A DNA stretch of 21,784 bases from Cyanobacteriota bacterium (GTDB lineage Bacteria; Cyanobacteriota; Cyanobacteriia; Phormidesmidales; Phormidesmidaceae), in NCBI GenBank assembly GCA_027483425.1, contig JAIXUR010000063.1, forward strand, positions 1 through 21,784. Direction: 5' to 3'. A program made the position numbers and the translations under genes. Below the pieces are notes generated by a model, which did no database searches, had not been told where the DNA came from, and saw only the letters and a program-made list of their open reading frames with translations. This document shows positions 15,491-21,603 of this stretch, one piece after another (the stretch's first letter is position 1; every line of letters begins with the position of its first letter).

Positions 15491-15594
15491 TCCCGGCCCA
15501 GCTCAAGCGAGTTGGTTTCCGGGAGCGGTTAGGTACTGGGTTCTCCTACTCTCAACACAGCAAATGAACCAGCCCATGCGGCTGGTTTTTATTT
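15491..15594 (+). ncRNA. candidate small RNA with two hairpins and a CU-rich linker
   Basis: A first stem-loop is formed by CCCGG (15492-15496) with CCGGG (15519-15523) and, above a small internal loop, CCAGCTC (15498-15504) with GAGTTGG (15509-15515; one G-U), closed by the loop AAGC. A linker of about 43 nt follows, with the pyrimidine-rich, unpaired TTCTCCTACTCTC at 15541-15553 that contains the anti-Shine-Dalgarno-like CTCCT. The locus ends in a textbook terminator. The order hairpin, CU-rich single strand, terminator resembles cyanobacterial Yfr1, but the invariant Yfr1 motif ACTCCTCACAC is not present. It begins about 100 nt after the M48-like gene's stop, so it could be a 3' UTR rather than an independent RNA. 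No convincing promoter was found; an AT-rich TTTATAGA lies at 15468-15475. Confidence 0.4.
15567..15594 (+). terminator. strong intrinsic terminator
   Basis: AACCAGCC (15567-15574) pairs perfectly with GGCTGGTT (15580-15587) around the loop CATGC, and is followed by TTTATTT. It ends the transcript from the M48-like gene or the candidate small RNA. Confidence 0.88.
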
Positions 15595-15608
15595 AGGGGT
15601 TAACCCCT
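15595..15608. repeat. perfect 14-bp palindrome AGGGGTTAACCCCT
   Basis: AGGGGTTAACCCCT is a perfect palindrome with no spacer, placed directly after the terminator's T-rich tail. It may be a protein binding site or chance; nothing else nearby supports either. Confidence 0.6.
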
Positions 15609-15937
15609 TGTTTGGCTCCAGGTCGAGCTAAGGAGCAGATACCGTGCTACCTTGATAACTGGCATCGTCCAACAGCCAGGGGCAACCCATTAGTCATTGC
15701 TCCACCGCGACCCTAGACTGTGCTGGTATTCTTATCGCTTCGTGCTTTGAGGAGTCGTGCCTACTAATGCGACTTATGAAAGTATCTGACTGTCGCGTTG
15801 AAGGATGACTGGCTCGATCAACATAGGTGGCCAGTTTAGAGCTTGAAGTCGTAGCGTGAGATCAACCTTAAGCATCGAACGTGAAGACTGGAAAGTGCCT
15901 AAAGGAAAAATTCGTTAAGTTGATTGAGGGTTTAGTT
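15609..15937. other. about 330 bp with no recognisable gene
   Basis: Lower in GC than its neighbours, with no open frame that resembles a protein and no HIP1 site. One modest hairpin, ACTGGC (15808-15813) / GCCAGT (15830-15835) followed by TTTA, is the only structure I could trace. It could be a decayed gene, a long leader or a further small RNA; I cannot tell. Confidence 0.5.
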
Positions 15938-15966
15938 TCGACAATTGAGTTGGGTTTGACTAACAT
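15938..15966 (+). promoter_or_regulatory. sigma70-type promoter of the RRM protein gene
   Basis: TCGACA (15938-15943; five of six to the -35 consensus) and TAACAT (15961-15966; four of six to the -10 consensus) are separated by exactly 17 bp. Initiation near 15973 would give a leader of about 145 nt before the ATG at 16117, long enough to hold the hairpin at 15998-16012. Confidence 0.5.
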
Positions 15967-15997
15967 TTTTGTCTCATAATCTGCAATCCTGATAGGA

Positions 15998-16022
15998 GCT
16001 GATCAGATCAGCAGAGTTTTTT
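15998..16022 (+). terminator. attenuator-like hairpin in the RRM gene leader
   Basis: GCTGAT (15998-16003) pairs with ATCAGC (16007-16012) around CAG, followed after four bases by six T residues (16017-16022). It lies only about 25 nt after the predicted transcription start and 95 nt before the ATG. Such a short leader hairpin with a T-tract could attenuate the gene; genes for cyanobacterial Rbp proteins are known to be regulated by cold at the RNA level. Confidence 0.5.
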
Positions 16023-16116
16023 GGATGGCGGTTGACCTGTAGTCCAAAGTTTGTTCGGCAAGGTTATCGATCGCGATTTATTTGCCTTTAGTTTTAGAAC
16101 ACCAGAGGTATCTCAA

Positions 16117-16554
16117 ATGTCAATTCGCCTTTACGTTGGCAATCTCTCCAAAGATTTAGAACGGCAGGAGTTTGAAAGCGTTTTTGCTGACTTTACGCCT
16201 GATCTAGTCTCTGTGAAGCTAATCGCCGATAAGAAAACTGGGAAATGCCGAGGATTTGGGTTTGTTACGGTCAAGACCGACGAAAAGGCGGATGAGATCG
16301 TCGAAAAGCTCAACGGTCTGACCGTGGCCGAGATGCCCCTCAAGATTGAAAAAGCGCTACCTCGGACTAAGCCCGAAGGGGAAACGGAAGCTCGCCCTAC
16401 TGTAGCGAGCAGCAATAAGCCAGCCAGCAAATCTGGGGCTAGCAAGACAGCCCCAGCCGCAGCAACCAGTGCCTCTGTTCAGCCCGACCCCCGCTGGGCT
16501 GGCGAACTGGAGAAGCTGAAGCAAATGCTGGCAGCCCAGACCACCTCAAGCTAA
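16117..16554 (+). CDS. RRM-domain RNA-binding protein, Rbp type
   Basis: A 145-residue protein with one RNA recognition motif: RNP2 LYVGNL at 5-10 and RNP1 RGFGFVTV at 45-52, with the aromatic residues that stack on RNA in place. Residues 85-125 are a Pro/Ala/Ser/Lys-rich disordered linker, and the last 18 form a short amphipathic helix (WAGELEKLKQMLAAQ). Most cyanobacterial Rbp proteins either end after the RRM or have a glycine-rich tail; this helix-ended, non-glycine tail is closer to the Rbp3 group, which in Synechocystis helps place photosynthesis mRNAs at the thylakoid. That subgroup assignment is tentative. The ATG at 16117 starts exactly at the family start (MSIRLYVGN); an in-frame upstream TTG at 16051 would add 22 unrelated residues and is rejected. 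Terminated at 16587-16625. Confidence 0.88.
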   Translation: MSIRLYVGNLSKDLERQEFESVFADFTPDLVSVKLIADKKTGKCRGFGFVTVKTDEKADEIVEKLNGLTVAEMPLKIEKALPRTKPEGETEARPTVASSNKPASKSGASKTAPAAATSASVQPDPRWAGELEKLKQMLAAQTTSS

Positions 16555-16586
16555 GTTTTGATTTAGCTAATTTGAATAGCCGGATT

Positions 16587-16625
16587 AACAGCCGCAGAGA
16601 CCTTGGTTTCTGCGGCTGTTGTTTT
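16587..16625 (+). terminator. intrinsic terminator of the RRM protein gene
   Basis: AACAGCCGCAGA (16587-16598) pairs perfectly with TCTGCGGCTGTT (16609-16620) around a 10-nt loop, followed by GTTTT. The A-rich start of the stem is weak in the opposite direction, though it could still help end the convergent minus-strand gene at 16742. Confidence 0.85.
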
Positions 16626-16741
16626 GGGGAGGTGGGACTGGAATCTCAGCAGAAGCGGAGCAAGGTTGGTTGGCAACGGAGGTAGGAGGCAGCTTCTGCC
16701 TGAACCCAGGGATGGGCGGGAACTGCCTAACCTCAGGGTCG

Positions 16742-17188
16742 CTATACCTGGGTTTCGGCCACCTGCTTAAGGCGGCGCAGTTGGGCGGCCATATCGCGCT
16801 GGGTCCAGCTGGCCGCAAACCAGTTAAACCCAGCCTGAACCACCGGATTAGGAATCTCAAATTCAAATCGATTCAACAGCTGCGTGCCCGCCGGGTCGGG
16901 GCGACATTCCCAGCGATCTTGGCCGTCGAAAAAACCGGCAAAGGCCCAGACAATCAGGCCTGGTTCGCGCTCCACCACCGTACTGACTAAGGCGGGCTGC
17001 CACAGGGGCACCTGAATGACGAACCGGCTCTGGGCGCCCAGGTCAGTGCTCCAGTCACCGATCGGGTCGCACCGCAGGGCGGGGTTTAGCCAGCGGTGCA
17101 TGAGGTCCTGCCGGGTTAAACACTGCTCGACATCGGTGGCACTGGCGCGGATCAAAATGCTGTGCTCAAAGATCTGGCGGGTAGACAT
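16742..17188 (-). CDS. SRPBCC (START-like) family protein
   Basis: A 148-residue protein with the SRPBCC fold signature: an opening strand FEHSILIRASATDVEQCLTR, the helix containing MHRWLNPALRC, a strand series with SRFVIQVPLWQPALVSTVVE and PGLIVWAFAGFFDGQDRWECRP, and a long C-terminal helix (NWFAASWTQRDMAAQLRRLK). The fold makes a deep hydrophobic pocket that binds lipids, polyketides or other small molecules; the ligand cannot be predicted here. Cyanobacterial genomes carry similar short single-domain members of unknown function. The ATG at 17188 is the first residue that fits the fold. It is divergent from the membrane protein gene at 17336, with a 147-bp shared upstream region that has an imperfect GGGTTAACG / CGTTACCC inverted repeat (about 17218-17244). 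Confidence 0.75.
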   Translation of the reverse strand: MSTRQIFEHSILIRASATDVEQCLTRQDLMHRWLNPALRCDPIGDWSTDLGAQSRFVIQVPLWQPALVSTVVEREPGLIVWAFAGFFDGQDRWECRPDPAGTQLLNRFEFEIPNPVVQAGFNWFAASWTQRDMAAQLRRLKQVAETQV

Positions 17189-17335
17189 CCTGACCGGTCT
17201 CCTGGGAGAATCAGCGTGGGTTAACGACGTGGGAAACGTTACCCGGTTGGTGCTTATCGTACCGAATCTAGGCGGTCTTGCCCCTAGGCTGGTGCTGGGC
17301 CTTTTCCCTTAGGCACGCTGCTTAGCTCTTTCAGG

Positions 17336-19030
17336 ATGCTCTCCATTACTAAGACCATGGTTGATCTTATGCGTCTAACCCTGATCCAGGTGCCACGTCC
17401 AGCCGTGCCCCCCGCCACGAATGGACCGCTGACCAGTCCGGCTCCATCGCCAAGTACCTTTGTTCACGAAGCCTCGGGGCAACTGGGGCGGTTTTTGCCC
17501 AGTCTGATTTGGGCGATCGCGCTGCTGCTGCTGGGCTGGATCGTGGCGACCCTGGTGGCCGTGGCGGTCCGCAATCTGCTGAAGAAAACCAACCTGGATA
17601 GTCGGCTGGCCAGTGTGACCACCGGGCGGGAGTCCGATCGCCCGGTTCCGATTGAGCAGTGGGTCTCGACCCTGGTGTATTGGGTGATTTTTCTGTTTGC
17701 CATTGTGGCATCCCTGAACGCACTCAATCTGGCCGGGGTATCGACACCCCTCAATAATTTTTTAGATCAAATTTTTCTGTACCTGCCACGGGTGGGGGGG
17801 GCCCTGCTGCTACTGGGGTTAGGCTGGCTGGCCGCGACCCTGGTGCGATCGCTCGTCATTAATGGCCTAGGTCGATTTAACCTCGACGAGCGCCTGTCCC
17901 AGCAGGCGGGGATCGACCAGGCTGGATCGCCTTTTGTGCTGAATGAAACCATCGGCAATGTCCTGTACTGGTTCATTCTGCTGCTGTTTATCCCCCTGGT
18001 CTTAAGCGCCCTACAGTTGCCGGGCCTGCTGGCCCCAGTAGAGGGGCTAATTAATGCCTTCCTACAGGCGATTCCCCGCATCGTGACCGCGGGCATTGTG
18101 CTGGCCATTGGCTGGGTGATCGCCCGGATTGTGCGCGGGGTAGTGACCAATCTATTGCTAGCGGCTGGGGCCGACCAGTTGGGCCATCGCCTAGGGCTAC
18201 GGGCCGCCGGCCCAGGGGTTACCACTGGCGGGCTATCGCTGTCGAGCCTGGCGGGCACCCTGGCCTACGTCCTGGTGCTGATACCGGCGCTGGTGGCGGC
18301 CCTGAATGAACTCAATATAGACGCCATTTCAGCCCCGGCAACGGTGATGCTAGAGCGGATTCTAACCGCGATTCCCCAGATCATCATGGCTGGAGTCGTG
18401 GTGGCCGCTGCCTACTTTGTGGGCCGCATCGTGGCCGACCTGGTCACCAGCCTGCTGCGGGGGGCGGGGTTTGACGGCATCATGGGCATTCTGGGCCTGC
18501 CAGAGTTGACCCTGGGTGCCGGGGCTACGGTACAGCCGGGGCTAGACTCAGAGGGTCGCCCCATCGCCTCGGTGCAAACCCCAGGGCGCAGTCCCTCAGA
18601 ACTGGTGGGCATTGTCACCCTGGTGGCGATCGTGCTGTTTGGGGCGGTAACCGCCACGGAAATTCTCAACTTCCCAGGGCTAACGGAGATTGTGCGGGCG
18701 ATTCTACGCATTGGCGCCCGGGTACTCAGTGGCGTGGTGGTGTTTGCGGTGGGCCTCTACCTGGCCAACCTGGCCTTTCGCCTGGTCAATGCCATGGGGA
18801 CTGGCCAGGCCAAGGTGCTGGCCCAGGCCGCCCGGATCGCCATTTTGATTTTTGTGGGGGCCATGGCGCTCCAGCAAATGGGCGTGGCTCCCGACATTGT
18901 CAACCTGGCCTTTGGGTTGCTGCTGGGGGCGATCGCAGTGGCGATCGCCATTGCCTTTGGCCTGGGCGGGCGCGATGTGGCCGCCGACCAACTGCGCGAA
19001 TGGCTGGCCGCCTTCAAGCAGCGCCCATAG
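17336..19030 (+). CDS. multi-helix membrane protein of the CmpX / small-conductance channel type
   Basis: A 564-residue integral membrane protein made of five related units, each with two helices. The first helix of each unit carries a pattern like LPRIxxAxxxLxxGWxxAxxVxxxVxxLL, at about 53-90, 149-188, 245-287, 344-388 and 455-488; the second helices lie at about 108-135, 205-230, 302-328, 421-447 and 495-545. The first helices match the conserved TM-helix family found in CmpX and annotated as mechanosensitive channel-related. The cytosolic beta domain of MscS is missing, so gating like MscS cannot be assumed. The N-terminal 48 residues are Pro/Ser rich. The C-terminal GLGGRDVAADQLREWL resembles the short motif that follows the last helix in MscS-like proteins. 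Several in-frame ATGs lie close to 17336; the exact start is uncertain. It ends before a perfect 19-bp hairpin. Confidence 0.75.
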   Translation: MLSITKTMVDLMRLTLIQVPRPAVPPATNGPLTSPAPSPSTFVHEASGQLGRFLPSLIWAIALLLLGWIVATLVAVAVRNLLKKTNLDSRLASVTTGRESDRPVPIEQWVSTLVYWVIFLFAIVASLNALNLAGVSTPLNNFLDQIFLYLPRVGGALLLLGLGWLAATLVRSLVINGLGRFNLDERLSQQAGIDQAGSPFVLNETIGNVLYWFILLLFIPLVLSALQLPGLLAPVEGLINAFLQAIPRIVTAGIVLAIGWVIARIVRGVVTNLLLAAGADQLGHRLGLRAAGPGVTTGGLSLSSLAGTLAYVLVLIPALVAALNELNIDAISAPATVMLERILTAIPQIIMAGVVVAAAYFVGRIVADLVTSLLRGAGFDGIMGILGLPELTLGAGATVQPGLDSEGRPIASVQTPGRSPSELVGIVTLVAIVLFGAVTATEILNFPGLTEIVRAILRIGARVLSGVVVFAVGLYLANLAFRLVNAMGTGQAKVLAQAARIAILIFVGAMALQQMGVAPDIVNLAFGLLLGAIAVAIAIAFGLGGRDVAADQLREWLAAFKQRP

Positions 19031-19052
19031 TCGTCTCTAGCTCGGAGAGGTA

Positions 19053-19092
19053 GCAACTTAGGCCGGAGAGAAATCTCTCCGGCCTAAGTTGC
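19053..19092. terminator. perfect 19-bp inverted repeat after the channel-like gene
   Basis: The 19-nt arms 19053-19071 and 19074-19092 are exact inverted copies with only AA between them (the functional loop is about four bases). The stem contains the GC-rich core GGCCGGAGAGA. No T-tract follows, so it is not a standard intrinsic terminator, but a hairpin of this strength would stop or protect the 3' end of the channel-like mRNA. It starts 22 nt after the stop codon at 19030. Confidence 0.85.
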
Positions 19093-19101
19093 GCTAGTAT
19101 T

Positions 19102-19120
19102 GTTAACTTAATCTTAACAA
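19102..19120 (+). promoter_or_regulatory. candidate Pho box upstream of the small gene and ppk1
   Basis: Two 8-bp units, GTTAACTT (19102-19109) and CTTAACAA (19113-19120), are spaced by exactly 3 bp. Each matches seven of eight positions of the cyanobacterial Pho box unit PyTTAAPyPy(T/A) with the known 3-bp spacing. The site is 52 bp before the small gene that leads into ppk1, a phosphate-metabolism gene. A third unit is not present on either side. The same bases are also part of a perfect 11-bp inverted repeat (19096-19106 with 19114-19124), so a hairpin is the competing explanation. Confidence 0.5.
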
Positions 19121-19172
19121 TACTGCCCTATGGGGATACTCTGGGGGCGACAATCTGGCATTGGAGACACCG

Positions 19173-19421
19173 ATGGACAGCAAAGACTGGGCTCACATTG
19201 AGACCACCGATGGGCTCTCTAAGCCCTGGCTCTTTATGCAGTGGCGACCCAACCTGCTGCAAGAGCAGCGTCCTACCCTCCTACCCGAAGTCTACGCCGT
19301 CGAGCTGGCCGACCTCCACCAGGCCCTCATGAAGCTGGGAGATTGGTGGCAGGGGCAGGCAAAGATCGTCTTTGGTACGGGAGAGCCAGGTTCGGGAAAG
19401 CCAGGTTCAGGGGGAGCGTAG
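19173..19421 (+). CDS. small protein of unknown function preceding ppk1
   Basis: An 82-residue soluble, acidic protein that I do not recognise. It is Trp and Leu rich in the middle (KPWLFMQWRPNLLQ; a later segment ALMKLGDWWQGQ) and ends in a short duplicated GEPGSG/KPGSG tail encoded by a 15-bp imperfect direct repeat (19384-19413). The ATG at 19173 is chosen because GGAG (19163-19166) lies 6 nt upstream; a TTG at 19161 would overlap that site. The stop is only 4 nt before the ppk1 ATG, so the two are almost certainly cotranscribed and possibly coupled. A role linked to polyphosphate or phosphate control is suggested by position only. Codon use is like its neighbours. Confidence 0.7.
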   Translation: MDSKDWAHIETTDGLSKPWLFMQWRPNLLQEQRPTLLPEVYAVELADLHQALMKLGDWWQGQAKIVFGTGEPGSGKPGSGGA

Positions 19422-19425
19422 GGTC

Positions 19426-21603
19426 ATGGTAAAACGTCGCAGCGGTAAAGCCGCCCCCGATCTGAGCGACCCCCAGTACTATCTTAGCCGCGAGCTGAGC
19501 TGGCTAGAGTTCAATCGGCGGGTGCTCCACGAAGCCCTGGATCAGCGCACTCCCCTGCTGGAAGCGCTGAAGTTCTTGGCGATTTTTAGCACCAACCTGG
19601 ACGAATACTTCATGGTGCGAGTGGCGGCCCTCAAGCAGCAGATCGAAGCCCAGGTCACCCGGCGATCGCCCGATGGGCGATCGCCGGAGGCGCACCTCAG
19701 CGCCATCAGCACGACTCTGCAACCGATGGTCGAGCAGCAGCACCGGGTCTTTACCACCGACCTACGCCAGCAGATGGCCCAGGCGGGGATTTGGCTGCTC
19801 GACTATGGCGATCTAACCCCGACCCAGCAGACCTACTGCCGCGACTACTTTGAAGAACAAATCTTTCCGGTACTAACTCCCCTGGCGGTAGACCCAGGGC
19901 ATCCCTTTCCCTATATCTCTAACCTCAGCCTCAATCTGGCGGTGGTGGTGCAAGACCCCCGCACCCAGCAGACCCACTTTGCCCGCGTGAAGGTGCCTCG
20001 GGTGCTGCCCCGGTTTATTCCCCTGCCAGAGTTGGGCGAGCACAGACTGGAAGAGCACCCTGGGCAAAGCGTGGACCCGCGACCCTGCCACTGGGTCGGG
20101 GTGCCCCTGGAGCAGGTGATTGCCGCCAACCTATCGGCCCTGTTTCCAGGCATGGTGGTGCAAGCACACTATGACTTTCGCATTACCCGCAACGCCGACC
20201 TGGCGGTGGAAGAAGACGAGGCCGACGACCTGATGCTGGCCATTGAGCAGGAGCTACGCAAGCGCCGGCGGGGCGGCTCAGCGGTGCGCATGGAGATTCA
20301 ACGCGCCACCCCAGGGCCAGTGCGAGCCATGCTAATGGAGGAACTGGGCCTGGCCGACATCGACGTGTACGATGTCGACGGGTTGCTAGGGCTGAGCGAT
20401 TTGATGACCTTCATGGCCCTCCCCCTGGACGACCTCAAGGCCCCCCGTTGGACGCCCACGGTGCCCCCTGCCCTGGAAACCCTCAGCCCCCCTGGGATCG
20501 AGGCCGGTGATACCGATCTGGAAACCGCCGACGACCTGTTTTCGCTCCTGCGGCGGCAGGATCAGCTCCTGCATCACCCCTACCATTCGTTTCAGGCGAC
20601 GGTGCAGCGCTTTATTACCCAGGCGGCCCACGACCCCCAGGTGCTGGCCATCAAAATGACCCTATACCGCACCTCGGGAGATTCACCGATTGTGACGGCG
20701 CTGATTTCTGCCGCCGAAAACGGTAAACAGGTCACGGTTTTAGTCGAACTCAAGGCCCGGTTTGACGAAGAAAACAACATTAACTGGGCCCGCAAGCTAG
20801 AGCAATCGGGGGTCCATGTCGTCTATGGTCTAGTGGGGCTCAAAACCCACAGCAAGGTCGTGCTGGTGGTGCGCCGAGAGGGGGAACGCATCCAGCGCTA
20901 CTACCACGTGGGCACCGGCAACTACAACCCCAAAACCGCTCGAGTCTACACCGACCTAGGTCTGCTCAGCGCCCGTGACGATATCGGGGCCGATATTTCT
21001 GATCTGTTCAACTACCTCACCGGCTACTCGCGGCAGCAGGTTTACCGACAGCTGTTGGTGGCCCCCTTGACCCTGCGCCAGCGCCTGACGACCCTGATCG
21101 AGCAAGAAATAGCCTTTCACCAAAACGGACAAGGGGGCCGCATCATCGTCAAGATGAATTCTCTGGTCGATCCTGACCTCATTGCTCTGCTCTACCGAGC
21201 CTCCCAGGCTGGCGTGACGGTGGATCTCATTGTGAGGGGCATCTGCTGTCTGCGGCCAGGGTTGCCGGGCATCAGCGACACCATTCGCGTGATCAGTATT
21301 GTGGGGCAGTTGTTAGAGCACTCCCGGATTGTGTACTTCCACCACGGGGGGGAGGAGATGGTTCTGCTGGGCAGCGCCGACTGGATGCCCCGCAATCTCG
21401 ATCGCCGGGTCGAAGTGATGGTGCCCATCGCCGACGCTGGGCTCAAGGGCGAGCTAAAAACCATCCTCGATCTCTGTCTGGAGGATAATCGCCAGGCCTG
21501 GGACATGGCCAGCGACGGCCGCTATGTCCAGCGCTGCCCCCAGCCCGAAGAGCCGACCCGCAGCGCCCAGGCCCAGCTGATGGAGCGGGCTAAACAGGCC
21601 TAG
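19426..21603 (+). CDS. ppk1: polyphosphate kinase 1
   Basis: A 725-residue PPK1, which reversibly transfers the gamma phosphate of ATP to polyphosphate. The N-terminal domain begins YLSRELSWLEFNRRVLHEA (19-37). The two catalytic-domain histidines are in place: His475 in GLKTHSKVVL, the autophosphorylated residue, and His632 in LLEHSRIVYF; their spacing of 157 residues equals that of His435 and His592 in the E. coli enzyme. Other landmarks are KMTLYRTSGDSP (410-421), HVGTGNYNPKTARVYTD (494-510) and LLGSADWMPRNLDRRVEVM (647-665). The ATG at 19426 gives the family start; a TTG at 19372 would overlap the preceding gene and add 18 unrelated residues. The stop region overlaps the convergent gene by 14 bp. 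Confidence 0.96.
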   Translation: MVKRRSGKAAPDLSDPQYYLSRELSWLEFNRRVLHEALDQRTPLLEALKFLAIFSTNLDEYFMVRVAALKQQIEAQVTRRSPDGRSPEAHLSAISTTLQPMVEQQHRVFTTDLRQQMAQAGIWLLDYGDLTPTQQTYCRDYFEEQIFPVLTPLAVDPGHPFPYISNLSLNLAVVVQDPRTQQTHFARVKVPRVLPRFIPLPELGEHRLEEHPGQSVDPRPCHWVGVPLEQVIAANLSALFPGMVVQAHYDFRITRNADLAVEEDEADDLMLAIEQELRKRRRGGSAVRMEIQRATPGPVRAMLMEELGLADIDVYDVDGLLGLSDLMTFMALPLDDLKAPRWTPTVPPALETLSPPGIEAGDTDLETADDLFSLLRRQDQLLHHPYHSFQATVQRFITQAAHDPQVLAIKMTLYRTSGDSPIVTALISAAENGKQVTVLVELKARFDEENNINWARKLEQSGVHVVYGLVGLKTHSKVVLVVRREGERIQRYYHVGTGNYNPKTARVYTDLGLLSARDDIGADISDLFNYLTGYSRQQVYRQLLVAPLTLRQRLTTLIEQEIAFHQNGQGGRIIVKMNSLVDPDLIALLYRASQAGVTVDLIVRGICCLRPGLPGISDTIRVISIVGQLLEHSRIVYFHHGGEEMVLLGSADWMPRNLDRRVEVMVPIADAGLKGELKTILDLCLEDNRQAWDMASDGRYVQRCPQPEEPTRSAQAQLMERAKQA
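19659..19687. repeat. 29-bp palindrome made of two HIP1 octamers inside ppk1
   Basis: Arms of 13 bp (19659-19671 and 19675-19687) are perfect inverted copies around GAT; each contains GCGATCGC (19662-19669 and 19677-19684). It encodes the loop RRSPDGRSPE in the N-terminal domain of PPK1. The surrounding protein reads normally, so this is codon choice within coding sequence rather than an insertion. Confidence 0.85.

Noticed and set aside
15541..15594. A true Yfr1 RNA
   Set aside because: The architecture is similar, but the invariant ACTCCTCACAC motif is absent, so I do not assign the name.
16051..16116. Upstream in-frame start for the RRM protein
   Set aside because: The 22 extra residues do not belong to the family, which begins MSIRLYVGN at 16117.
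18704..19056. Minus-strand open frames opposite the channel-like gene
   Set aside because: They have biased, low-complexity composition caused by the codon structure of the true gene.
19372..19425. Upstream TTG start for ppk1
   Set aside because: It would overlap the preceding gene by 50 bp and adds a low-complexity stretch translated from that gene's repeat tail.
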